Shown: one piece after another, positions 1-4,812 of the stretch
How the letters are laid out: each line of letters opens with the position of its first letter
How positions within the stretch are numbered: position 1 is the first letter of the stretch
Assembly: GCA_017400415.1 (NCBI GenBank)
Contig: JAFPTE010000015.1
Coordinates: 1-6,679, forward strand
Direction of reading: 5' to 3'
Source: Oscillospiraceae bacterium
GTDB taxonomy: Bacteria; Bacillota; Clostridia; Oscillospirales; Oscillospiraceae
Length of the DNA: 6,679 bases
The notes under the pieces: model-generated
What the model saw: the letters and a program-made list of their open reading frames with translations, nothing else
What the model was told of the DNA's origin: nothing
The model's database searches: none
Program-made: the position numbers and the translations under genes

Positions 1-97
1 CGTTTTTCTCACGGCAATCGGGTTCTTCCTCCTGGGATTGGGGCTCCTGGGAGCAGCACGGCTGATTACAACATTCGGGGAGAGAATAATAAAATGA
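1..97 (+). CDS. C-terminal end of an unrecognised membrane protein (partial)
   Basis: The frame beginning at base 2 is open to a TGA at 95-97 and gives 31 residues, starting VFLTAIGFFLLGLGLLGAAR and ending ERIIK. The Leu/Gly/Phe-rich stretch of about 18 residues followed by a basic tail looks like a last transmembrane helix with a cytoplasmic end. Its stop overlaps the ATG of the next gene (ATGA at 94-97), which suggests one transcript and translational coupling with the YitT-family gene. The family cannot be recognised from this fragment. The same bases are also open in the yitT frame, but that reading lacks the hydrophobic pattern and the yitT ribosome site lies at its end, so the membrane-protein reading is preferred. 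Confidence 0.6.
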   Translation, partial: VFLTAIGFFLLGLGLLGAARLITTFGERIIK

Positions 98-981
98 AGA
101 AAAACATCGGCACGCCGGGGGAATATCTGCACCTTATCGTGGGAAATCTGCTCTTTGCCCTGGGCTTTGACCTGTTCCTGGCGGGCAACGACATCGCCGC
201 CGGGGGCTTCGGCGGCCTGGGCCTGGTGGTGAGCCGCCTGATTCCGGTCAGCGTGGGCACCGTGGTGTTCGTCCTGTCCATACCGGTGTTCATCTGGTCC
301 TTCAAGGTGGAGGGAGCCAAGTACACCCTCTCTGCCCTCATTTCCACCGTGGCCTTCTCGGTCTTCACGGACGCCCTTTCCTTCCTGCCCACCCTGACGA
401 ACAACAAGCTCATGGCGGCAGTCTGCGGCGGCATCCTCTACGGTCTGGCGGCCTTCGTCCTGGTCCGAGGCCGGGTCTCCGGCTCCGGCAGCGACCTGCT
501 GGGCAGGCTCCTGGTGACGAAATTCCGGGTGCTGAGTCTGGGCACCTTCGTCTTCATCGTGGACGTGGTGGTCATCATCCTGTCCGCCATCACCTTCAAG
601 GAGTTTGACAGCGCCATCTACGCCGGGATCTCCGTTTTCTGCTGCTCCTACGTGACGGACTTTGCCATCAACGGCCTGAACAAGGCCTATATGTTCCAGA
701 TAATCACCACGGCGGACGCCGACCTGCTCTCCGAAAAAATCAACGACCGCATCGGACGGGGCTCCACTCTGGTGGCCGCCCGGGGCATGTACTCCAAGCA
801 GGAGCGGAACATGATAATCTGCGTGGTGTCCTTCAGACAGGTGTACGATATGAAGGACGTTATCCGCCAATATGCGCCGGACGCCTTCGTGGTGCTCCTC
901 TCCGCCAACGAGATCATGGGCGAGGGCTTTACGGGCCTGGACGTGACGGTGCCCATCAAGGATTTAGAGGAAGAAAAGTGA
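94..981 (+). CDS. YitT family membrane protein (DUF161 membrane region plus DUF2179)
   Basis: Protein of 295 residues, the usual size for the YitT family. About five or six hydrophobic segments can be read (roughly residues 11-30, 51-70, 76-95, 106-125, 150-168 and 174-194), with Gly-rich loops such as AGGFGGLGLV near 36-45 and GRVSGSGSDLLGR near 126-138. The soluble C-terminal part (about 199-285) carries the DUF2179 pattern: GRGSTLVAARGMYS, a central IICVV strand, AFVVLLSANEIMGEGF. The family is widespread in Firmicutes in several paralogues; transport of a small solute is often assumed, but no substrate is established and none can be inferred here. The ATG is preceded by GGGGAG at 77-82 with suitable spacing and overlaps the stop of the upstream gene. 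Its TGA stop runs into the hairpin that precedes spoVAC. Confidence 0.9.
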   Translation: MKKNIGTPGEYLHLIVGNLLFALGFDLFLAGNDIAAGGFGGLGLVVSRLIPVSVGTVVFVLSIPVFIWSFKVEGAKYTLSALISTVAFSVFTDALSFLPTLTNNKLMAAVCGGILYGLAAFVLVRGRVSGSGSDLLGRLLVTKFRVLSLGTFVFIVDVVVIILSAITFKEFDSAIYAGISVFCCSYVTDFAINGLNKAYMFQIITTADADLLSEKINDRIGRGSTLVAARGMYSKQERNMIICVVSFRQVYDMKDVIRQYAPDAFVVLLSANEIMGEGFTGLDVTVPIKDLEEEK

Positions 982-1009
982 ATAATTACCGCCTTTCCCG
1001 GACAGAATA
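980..1009 (+). promoter_or_regulatory. Candidate forespore sigma-G promoter of spoVAC
   Basis: GAATA at 980-984 fits the sigma-G -35 consensus (GHATR). After exactly 18 bases, CAGAATA at 1003-1009 matches six of seven positions of a CATAATA-type -10. The -35 overlaps the TGA stop of the yitT-family gene and the -10 lies in the loop of the terminator hairpin. Transcription would begin near 1016, leaving about 15 bases before the GTG with the Shine-Dalgarno at the 5' end. The spoVA operon of Bacillus is known to be transcribed by sigma-G, which supports the reading; the site itself is inference from sequence. Confidence 0.45.
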
Positions 1010-1030
1010 AGCCGGAAAGGCGGTGTTTTT
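987..1030 (+). terminator. Terminator-like hairpin whose 3' arm is the ribosome site of spoVAC
   Basis: Bases 989-1001 pair with 1012-1023: 12 base pairs with one bulged C at 999, extendable by A988-T1024. The loop is ten bases, 1002-1011. A run of five T (1026-1030) follows, as in an intrinsic terminator for yitT. The GTG of spoVAC begins at 1031 with no gap, and its Shine-Dalgarno (AAAGG, 1016-1020) lies inside the 3' arm, so a folded read-through RNA would hide it. Confidence 0.75.
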
Positions 1031-1462
1031 GTGACTAAAAAAGAGTACAGCCGTTACGTGGACGGGAAGAGCCCGGACTCGCCTATCGGAAAGGATATGC
1101 TAATGGCCTTCCTGTTCGGCGGAGGCATCTGCGCCCTGGGCCAGGCCCTGGGCAGCCTGTTCCGGTATTTCGGCCTGGACAGCCAGGCTGTCGGAACGGC
1201 CCAGAGCGTGGCCCTCATCTTCCTGGGGGCGGTGCTGACGGGCCTGGGGATCTACGACCGCATTGCCCGGATAGCCGGCGCCGGCACCCTGGTGCCCATA
1301 ACGGGCTTTGCCAACTCCGTGGTGGCTCCGGCTCTGGAGTTCAAGGCGGAGGGCTACGTGACGGGCACGGCGGTGAAGATGTTCGCCATTGCCGGGCCGG
1401 TCATAACCTTCGGCACCGTGGCCGGGGTCATCTACGGCCTCATTCTGGTGCTCATAAGGTAA
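1031..1462 (+). CDS. spoVAC: Stage V sporulation protein AC
   Basis: Protein of 143 residues, close to the roughly 150 usual for SpoVAC. Recognisable family features are the N-terminal KKEYSRYVDGKSPDSP segment, a first membrane segment with AFLFGGGICALGQAL (26-40), the block GLGIYDRIARIAGAGTLVPI (71-90) continuing TGFANSVVAPALEFKAEG, and the last membrane segments around MFAIAGPVITFG (117-128). SpoVAE is shorter and lacks the N-terminal extension, so SpoVAC is the better call. In Bacillus, SpoVAC is a mechanosensitive inner-membrane channel component for dipicolinic acid movement during sporulation and germination. The GTG at 1031 is chosen because AAAGG lies 10 bases upstream and it gives the family N-terminus. 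Unlike the usual spoVAC-spoVAD-spoVAE order, it is followed at once by a terminator and a convergent gene. Confidence 0.93.
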   Translation: MTKKEYSRYVDGKSPDSPIGKDMLMAFLFGGGICALGQALGSLFRYFGLDSQAVGTAQSVALIFLGAVLTGLGIYDRIARIAGAGTLVPITGFANSVVAPALEFKAEGYVTGTAVKMFAIAGPVITFGTVAGVIYGLILVLIR

Positions 1463-1499
1463 AAAAAGCCCCGACCGAATCGGTCGGGGCTCAGTTTTT
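1461..1499. terminator. Bidirectional terminator between spoVAC and the NlpC/P60 gene
   Basis: A perfect 11-bp stem, 1467-1477 (AGCCCCGACCG) with 1481-1491, closes a three-base loop (AAT). On the plus strand it is followed by CAG and five T (1495-1499), serving spoVAC. On the minus strand it is followed by a run of seven T (complement of A 1461-1467), serving the peptidoglycan hydrolase gene whose stop is at 1509. It therefore insulates the two convergent units. Confidence 0.93.
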
Positions 1500-1508
1500 C
1501 GGAACCGG

Positions 1509-2480
1509 TCAGACAATGCGCTTGGCGCCAAACCAGCACTTGGTGTAATAAGCGCTGTTCAGGTCGGAGATAATGACGCCGGCGGTGGAGTTGGCGGCGT
1601 GGACGAACTTGCCGTCGCCGATGTAGATGCCAACGTGCGTGACAGACTCGCCGTTGGAGGAGAAGAACACCAGGTCGCCAACCTTAAGCTTGGACTTGGA
1701 GACTGTGGTGCCGTTCTTTTTCTGCTGCATGGAAGCCCGGCGCTCCAGCTTGTAGCCGAACTGCCCGTAGCAATACCAGGTAAGACCGGAGCAGTCAAAC
1801 CCATCCTCGGGGCTCTCTGCACCGTAGACGTAATCGTAACCAACGAACTTCAGTGCCAGGTCAACAATCTTCTGGCCCTTCTCGCTGGCCTCGCCCTCAC
1901 CGACGGTGACGTTAATGGGGGTAGAGGTGCCCTCATTGGAGCCGGAGCCGGGGGTGTTGGTGCCGGTGGAAGGATTGCTGACAGCAGAGGCAGGACCGGT
2001 GATCTTCACGTAATCGGAACGCATGTAGCCGATGGTGCCGTCGATGTTCAGCTTGTACCAGCCGTTGTTGATGCCGGTCAGCACGACCTTGGTGCCCTTG
2101 GGATAGGCGCCCAGGTTTTTGCCCTCGGTGGAGGGCTTGGAGCGGAGGCGGACCCCGTCGCCGGTGACTTCACCGGAGGCGGAGAAGTTCTCCACGGTGA
2201 GAACGTCCTTCAGGTAGTCAGAGTGCACATAGCCCTCAATGCCCTGATAGTTGATGTGATACCAGGTGCCGTCGCCCTTGTCCAGGATGACCAGGCGCTC
2301 ATTCCGGGGAATGGAGCCAAGCTTGGTGGAATCGGTGGAAGGGCCGGAGCGAATGTTCAGCGAAGAGGCATTCACAGTGGCGGCTCCGTAGGCAAGCTCG
2401 CCGTCAGCAACGGCGAAAACTGCGCAGGACAGGAGGCAGGCCGCAGCCAGCAGGACTGCGACGGTCTTCTTCAAGCTCAT
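1509..2480 (-). CDS. Secreted cell-wall hydrolase with two SH3b domains and an NlpC/P60 domain
   Basis: Protein of 323 residues. A signal peptide is clear (KK at 4-5, hydrophobic core 6-24, probable cleavage after an Ala near 26). Two bacterial SH3 repeats follow: about 34-92 (LNIRSGPSTDSTKLG ... WYHINYQGIEGYVHSDYL) and about 105-160 (VRLRSKPSTEGKNLG ... WYKLNIDGTIGYMRSDYV). After a Ser/Thr/Gly/Pro/Asn-rich linker (about 162-195) comes the NlpC/P60 domain (about 203-323) with Cys230 in DCSG, His282 in THVGIYIGDG and His294 in FVHAAN as the catalytic residues. The family consists of cysteine endopeptidases that usually cut D-Glu-diaminopimelate bonds in stem peptides; the exact bond here is unknown. 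The ATG at 2480 has a GAGAGGG ribosome site about eight bases upstream. It lies 33 bases after an unrecognised 98-residue gene, with no convincing terminator between, so both probably share the promoter at 2872-2900. Confidence 0.92.
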   Translation of the reverse strand: MSLKKTVAVLLAAACLLSCAVFAVADGELAYGAATVNASSLNIRSGPSTDSTKLGSIPRNERLVILDKGDGTWYHINYQGIEGYVHSDYLKDVLTVENFSASGEVTGDGVRLRSKPSTEGKNLGAYPKGTKVVLTGINNGWYKLNIDGTIGYMRSDYVKITGPASAVSNPSTGTNTPGSGSNEGTSTPINVTVGEGEASEKGQKIVDLALKFVGYDYVYGAESPEDGFDCSGLTWYCYGQFGYKLERRASMQQKKNGTTVSKSKLKVGDLVFFSSNGESVTHVGIYIGDGKFVHAANSTAGVIISDLNSAYYTKCWFGAKRIV

Positions 2481-2513
2481 AGGATTAACCCTCTCTCTTT
2501 AGTGTTGGCTTAT

Positions 2514-2810
2514 TCAGCCGGCTGCCAGGGCTCTGGTGAGCCAGACCTCCGCCACGTCAATGGCGGCGTAAAGGCCGGGCTTTTCCGTCTTTTTCATGAT
2601 CCTGTCACGACTGCGGATATCGGGGTCTGTCAGCTGGAGCTGGACGGACACCTTGGATGCGACCTGAATATCACCCACCGGTTTCGATTCCAGGATCTGG
2701 AGCATGATGATGTATTTGTCATTCATGCTGCCGTAATAGAGAATGTTGCCGTTACGGCGGAGCGGGCGGCCCTTGTAGATCAGGCCCTCGCTCTTTTTGG
2801 CCTGTGCCAA
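2514..2810 (-). CDS. Unrecognised 98-residue protein
   Basis: No family recognised. The protein is soluble, without signal peptide or membrane segment, with a basic N-terminus (AKKSEGLIYKGRPLRR), several short beta-like stretches (NILYYG, KYIIMLQIL, VSVQLQL) and an Ala-rich C-terminal helix (YAAIDVAEVWLTRALAAG). It is likely a small beta-rich domain, with function unknown. The start is a TTG at 2810-2808, chosen because a strong AAGGAGG (2825-2819) sits exactly eight bases upstream; no ATG near that point fits. Reality of the gene is supported by this site, by the near-consensus promoter at 2872-2900 and by a coding-like composition. It is the first gene of a probable two-gene unit with the NlpC/P60 hydrolase, so a role linked to the envelope is possible but unproven. 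Confidence 0.8.
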   Translation of the reverse strand: MAQAKKSEGLIYKGRPLRRNGNILYYGSMNDKYIIMLQILESKPVGDIQVASKVSVQLQLTDPDIRSRDRIMKKTEKPGLYAAIDVAEVWLTRALAAG

Positions 2811-2832
2811 AGGCGGTTCCTCCTTCCGGAGC

Positions 2833-2847
2833 TCAGGGCAAAATCAT
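2833..2847 (-). other. Possible five-codon leader ORF (M-I-L-P-stop)
   Basis: In the roughly 55-base leader of the 98-residue gene, GGAGG (2858-2854) stands six bases before ATG ATT TTG CCC TGA (2847-2833). The spacing is that of a translated start, and it lies downstream of the predicted promoter. It could be a leader peptide that tunes translation of the TTG-started gene about 20 bases further on, or merely a chance purine run. Confidence 0.25.
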
Positions 2848-2871
2848 CCCTTCCCTCCAAAAAGTATCTAA

Positions 2872-2900
2872 ATTTTATCACGGAAAAGCGCAGTTGTCAA
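2872..2900 (-). promoter_or_regulatory. Housekeeping (sigma-A) promoter of the 98-residue / NlpC-P60 unit
   Basis: Read on the minus strand: TTGACA (2900-2895), 17-base spacer, TAAAAT (2877-2872). The -35 is perfect and the -10 differs from TATAAT at one position. Initiation would be near 2865, giving a leader of about 55 bases before the TTG start. Confidence 0.85.
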
Positions 2901-3107
2901 GCCCCGGGACCGGATTGGGGCCAAAATGACAAAAGAAAATGTAAACCCCAAAATGTGGAAGCAAAAACCCCGGAACCCGCCAAAATATTGTGCTTTTCGG
3001 GAGCTGGAGCCTGTCAAAAAAAGGAAAATTATGTCAAGCGCGGAAATTATTTTTTTGAAAATCGTGAAAACAACCACCAGCTTGACGGTGCCGGTCAGCG
3101 AGAAACA
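2901..3107. other. Gene-free AT-rich intergenic stretch
   Basis: Between the ireB terminator and the promoter of the 98-residue gene lie about 207 bases in which I find no convincing gene. They are richer in A and T than the flanks. CCAAAAT occurs three times on the plus strand (2921-2927, 2948-2954, 2980-2986), and two TTGACA hexamers stand on the minus strand within about 30 bases (around 3010-3036) without a well-spaced -10. Open frames crossing it have no ribosome site. Confidence 0.5.
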
Positions 3108-3131
3108 GCCCGCCGGGTTTTTCCGGCGGGC
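3101..3131 (-). terminator. Terminator of ireB
   Basis: GCCCGCCGG (3108-3116) pairs perfectly with CCGGCGGGC (3123-3131), a 9-bp GC-rich stem with a six-base loop. On the minus strand it begins 7 bases after the ireB stop and is followed by a short T-rich tail (TGTTTCT, 3107-3101). The tail is imperfect but the stem is strong. Confidence 0.75.
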
Positions 3132-3138
3132 CCCATTC

Positions 3139-3387
3139 TCACTTCTCCAGATAGCTCTCCACCAGCTCGTGGAGCAGCTCATCTCTGTCGATGCGGCAGA
3201 TAAGGGCCCGGGCGTTATTGTAGTTGGTGATGTAGGTGGGGTCCTCAGAGAGGATGTAGCCCACAATCTGGTTGATGGGGTCATACCCCTTCAGCTTCAG
3301 GGAGTCATAGACGGAGGCCATGATCTCCTTGGTGCCCAGCTTCCTGTCAACAATATCGAACTTTCTTGTGTAATCGTTAAGATCCAT
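3139..3387 (-). CDS. ireB: IreB family regulatory phosphoprotein (UPF0297)
   Basis: Protein of 82 residues, typical for the family (YrzL in Bacillus subtilis). The core is clearly recognisable: VYDSLKLKGYDPINQIVGYI (26-45), then EDPTYITNYNNARALI and the C-terminal DRDELLHELVESYL. In Enterococcus faecalis, IreB is a small cytoplasmic protein phosphorylated on N-terminal threonine by the PASTA-domain kinase IreK, and it restrains cephalosporin resistance. Thr7 (DYTRKF) is the likely equivalent here. The ATG at 3387 has AGGGGGG as ribosome site eight bases upstream. In many Firmicutes the gene sits between alaS and ruvX/yqgF; here it has its own sigma-A promoter (3421-3449) and its own terminator, and its neighbours are unrelated. 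Confidence 0.93.
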   Translation of the reverse strand: MDLNDYTRKFDIVDRKLGTKEIMASVYDSLKLKGYDPINQIVGYILSEDPTYITNYNNARALICRIDRDELLHELVESYLEK

Positions 3388-3420
3388 GGCAGACGCCCCC
3401 CTTTCGCATACTTCAGAGTC

Positions 3421-3449
3421 ATTATATATGAAAAAATCCCCGCTGTAAA
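3421..3449 (-). promoter_or_regulatory. Housekeeping (sigma-A) promoter of ireB
   Basis: Minus strand: TTTACA (3449-3444), 17-base spacer, TATAAT (3426-3421), with a perfect -10 and a one-mismatch -35. A second TTTACA copy adjoins it upstream (plus-strand TGTAAAGTGTAAA, 3444-3456), a direct repeat that could be an operator or just AT-rich flank. Start of transcription is expected near 3414, about 27 bases before the ATG. Confidence 0.85.
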
Positions 3450-3474
3450 GTGTAAAAATCCATATTTCCGTAAT

Positions 3475-3825
3475 TTATGTAAATTTATTGTGAACGCCCC
3501 GGGGCGCCCGGAGCGTTTTCGGGAACCGGATAAGGAGCCTGCCGGGCTTTTCCGGCTTCTCCTCCTGCCCGGGCTGGGCGTCCAGAGGCAGGAGCAGGGC
3601 GCCGGTCCAGGGCCGGACGGTTTTCCGGCTGAGCCTTTTTTCCAGAGTCAGGCCCCCGCCTCCGGGGGTGGGAACGCCCAGGGGGAAACTCCCGTCCCCG
3701 CCTGTGAGCCAGAGGCGGCAGACCTCCGGCTGCAATGGCCCCCGGTACGAAAAAACCGTGTAGAGTCCGGCCTCCTGTCGGCATATCTCCCCGGCGTCCC
3801 GGCCGCTGCTGTCCAAAACCCGCAT
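3475..3825 (-). CDS. Unrecognised 116-residue protein, possibly sporulation-expressed
   Basis: No named family recognised. The protein begins MRVLDSSGRDAGEICRQEAG and continues with short strands around LYTVFSYRG and CRLWLTGG, then FPLGVPTPGGGGLTLEKRLS (47-66), a pattern suggesting a compact beta-rich domain. After about residue 82 the chain is rich in Pro, Glu, Lys and Arg and probably disordered. No signal peptide or membrane helix. Among three overlapping minus-strand frames this one has the most protein-like composition and its start fits a ribosome site: ATG at 3825 with GGGGG (3838-3834) eight bases upstream. That GGGGG is the 3' arm of the terminator of the preceding gene and the spacer is its T-run, exactly as at spoVAC. 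A sigma-E-like promoter spans the hairpin. A GTG at 3834 is an alternative start but lies in the stem. Existence is likely, function unknown. Confidence 0.65.
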   Translation of the reverse strand: MRVLDSSGRDAGEICRQEAGLYTVFSYRGPLQPEVCRLWLTGGDGSFPLGVPTPGGGGLTLEKRLSRKTVRPWTGALLLPLDAQPGQEEKPEKPGRLLIRFPKTLRAPRGVHNKFT

Positions 3826-3861
3826 AAAAAACACCCCCGGCCCATAATATGAGGGCCGGGG
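3826..3861 (-). terminator. Terminator hairpin overlapping the ribosome site of the 116-residue gene
   Basis: Minus strand: CCCCGGCCC (3861-3853) pairs perfectly with GGGCCGGGG (3843-3835) around a nine-base loop (3852-3844), followed by GTG and six T (3831-3826). It is a good intrinsic terminator for the 177-residue gene, whose stop is ten bases earlier. The ATG of the next gene starts at 3825, immediately after the T-run. Confidence 0.85.
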
Positions 3862-3872
3862 AGCGCATATTC
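3844..3872 (-). promoter_or_regulatory. Candidate mother-cell sigma-E promoter of the 116-residue gene
   Basis: Minus strand: GAATA (3872-3868), 16-base spacer, CATATTAT (3851-3844). This fits the sigma-E pattern ATA-N16-CATANNNT at every fixed position. The -35 overlaps the TGA stop of the upstream gene and the -10 fills the loop of the terminator hairpin. Initiation near 3837 would give a leader of about 12 bases holding only GGGG and the T-run. Inference from sequence only. Confidence 0.45.
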
Positions 3873-4404
3873 ATCTTATTTCGTAATCGCCCTTGATGAT
3901 GACCTTGGCGTTGGAGGTGGCTTTGAAGCCGTTATTCTTGATGGTGACCATGTACAAGTGGTTTTTCTGGAGCTGGACTCCGGCGCCGGTCACGGCCTCG
4001 TGAGTGGACTCGTCAATGAGCCGGGGGCTGTTCTCCCCCCAGGATTCCACGGTGCCCACCCGGGGCATAATCTCCACGCCCACCTGGCAGACCACTATCT
4101 GGCCGGGGGTCAGGCTGATGACCGTGTCCTTGTAGCCCTGGTCCACCAGCTCAGGCTCCGCCGGAGTGCTGTGCTCTGCAACCTTCTCATCCAGCAGGGC
4201 CTCCATCTCCTGGCTTTTTTCGGCCACCAGCTTGTCGATGTACTCCATGACCTCCGGGCGGACGGTCTCATCCAGGTAGGAGAGAGTCACCAGGGGGTCC
4301 GTGCGGGTGCCGTAGGTGCCGGCGGCCCAGGCGGTGATGCCGGCGGAGATGGCAGCGGCGGCGATGACCAGCACTACCACCAGAACTATCTGCTTACGTG
4401 TCAT
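3871..4404 (-). CDS. Unrecognised membrane-anchored or exported protein, 177 residues
   Basis: No named family recognised. After MTRKQ comes a hydrophobic segment (about 6-28) ending AWAAG, either a signal peptide or an N-terminal anchor. A conserved-looking YGTRTDPLVTLSYLDE (31-46) leads into a charged helical stretch (about 48-78, many Glu/Lys with Leu/Met, possibly a coiled coil). The C-terminal part (about 93-177) is beta-rich: SLTPGQIVVCQVGVEIMPRV, then a Gly-rich turn (VTGAGVQL) and NHLYMVTIKNNGFKA near 148-162. The bulk probably lies outside the membrane, consistent with a surface protein. The ATG at 4404 has GGAGG (4417-4413) exactly eight bases upstream. It follows ndoA by 60 bases, with a strong hairpin but no T-run between, so it may be the last gene of the alr-ndoA transcript. 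It ends at a clear terminator. Confidence 0.8.
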   Translation of the reverse strand: MTRKQIVLVVVLVIAAAAISAGITAWAAGTYGTRTDPLVTLSYLDETVRPEVMEYIDKLVAEKSQEMEALLDEKVAEHSTPAEPELVDQGYKDTVISLTPGQIVVCQVGVEIMPRVGTVESWGENSPRLIDESTHEAVTGAGVQLQKNHLYMVTIKNNGFKATSNAKVIIKGDYEIR

Positions 4405-4420
4405 ATGTATTACCTCCGAT

Positions 4421-4444
4421 CCCGTCCCCCCTCCGGGGGACGGG
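4421..4444 (-). other. Intercistronic hairpin without T-run
   Basis: CCCGTCCCCC (4421-4430) pairs perfectly with GGGGGACGGG (4435-4444), ten base pairs with a four-base loop. On the minus strand it is followed by ATCGGAGG, the ribosome site of the 177-residue gene, not by T residues. It may therefore stabilise or mark a processing point in an ndoA read-through mRNA rather than terminate it. Confidence 0.6.
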
Positions 4445-4464
4445 AGAATGTCAGATTAGGGGCC

Positions 4465-4812
4465 TCACAGGCCGAAGGACACTGCAATGGCGTCGTTTAT
4501 CCGGGGCATAAGGCTCTCGTCAACTCTGCCCATGCGCTCCCGCAGGCGGCGCTTGTCGATGGTGCGGATCTGCTCCAGCAGCACAACGGAATCCTTGGCC
4601 AGGCCGTTACTCTTGGCCTCCAGCTCGATATGGGTGGGAAGCCGGGCCTTGCCCAGGCGGCTTGTTATGGCGGCGGCGATGACCGTGGGGCTGTGGCGGT
4701 TCCCGGTGTCGTTCTGCACGATGAGAACGGGGCGCATGCCTCCCTGCTCGCTGCCCACCACGGGGCTCAGGTCTGCGTAGTAGATGTCTCCGCGTTTCAC
4801 AGTCGGTGCCAC
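4465..4812 (-). CDS. ndoA: NdoA/MazF (PemK-type) mRNA endoribonuclease
   Basis: Protein of 115 residues, the size of Bacillus subtilis NdoA/EndoA (116), and closely similar to my recollection of it along its whole length: VKRGDIYYADLSPVVGSEQG, RPVLIVQND, NRHSPTVIAAAIT, LPTHIELEAK, DSVVLLEQIRTIDKRRL. Arg27 and Thr50 occupy the positions of the catalytic Arg25 and Thr48. The enzyme cuts mRNA at short sequences (UACAU in Bacillus) and is normally neutralised by the small antitoxin EndoAI encoded just upstream. Here that place, between alr and ndoA, is a 135-base gap with no credible antitoxin gene. The GTG at 4812 is chosen because GGAGAG (4827-4822) stands nine bases upstream. It follows alr as in Bacillus and may be co-transcribed, since no clear terminator separates them. 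Confidence 0.93.
   Translation of the reverse strand: MAPTVKRGDIYYADLSPVVGSEQGGMRPVLIVQNDTGNRHSPTVIAAAITSRLGKARLPTHIELEAKSNGLAKDSVVLLEQIRTIDKRRLRERMGRVDESLMPRINDAIAVSFGL

Noticed and set aside
2500..2520. Small hairpin after the stop of the 98-residue gene as a terminator
   Set aside because: Only four base pairs and no T-run on the minus strand; more likely the two genes are co-transcribed.
1599..3203. Long plus-strand open frame (534 codons) opposite the NlpC/P60 and 98-residue genes
   Set aside because: Gly/Ala/Val-rich translation typical of the antisense of GC-rich genes; no ribosome site; the opposite strand has clear protein domains, promoters and terminators.
2868..3284. Minus-strand frame with a hydrophobic C-terminal half, possibly a small membrane protein
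   Set aside because: The hydrophobic stretch comes from T-rich noncoding DNA; no start with ribosome site, and it would overlap ireB, its terminator and the sigma-A promoter downstream.
2926..3852. Plus-strand open frame of 308 codons starting in the AT-rich gap
   Set aside because: It runs antisense through ireB, its promoter and the 116-residue gene; only the first part is outside other genes and has no real ribosome site or family pattern.
3485..3874. Alternative minus-strand frame (129 codons) over the 116-residue gene
   Set aside because: Arg/Pro/Gly-rich composition without strand-like pattern, and its start lies before the terminator hairpin without a ribosome site; the frame beginning at 3825 fits better.
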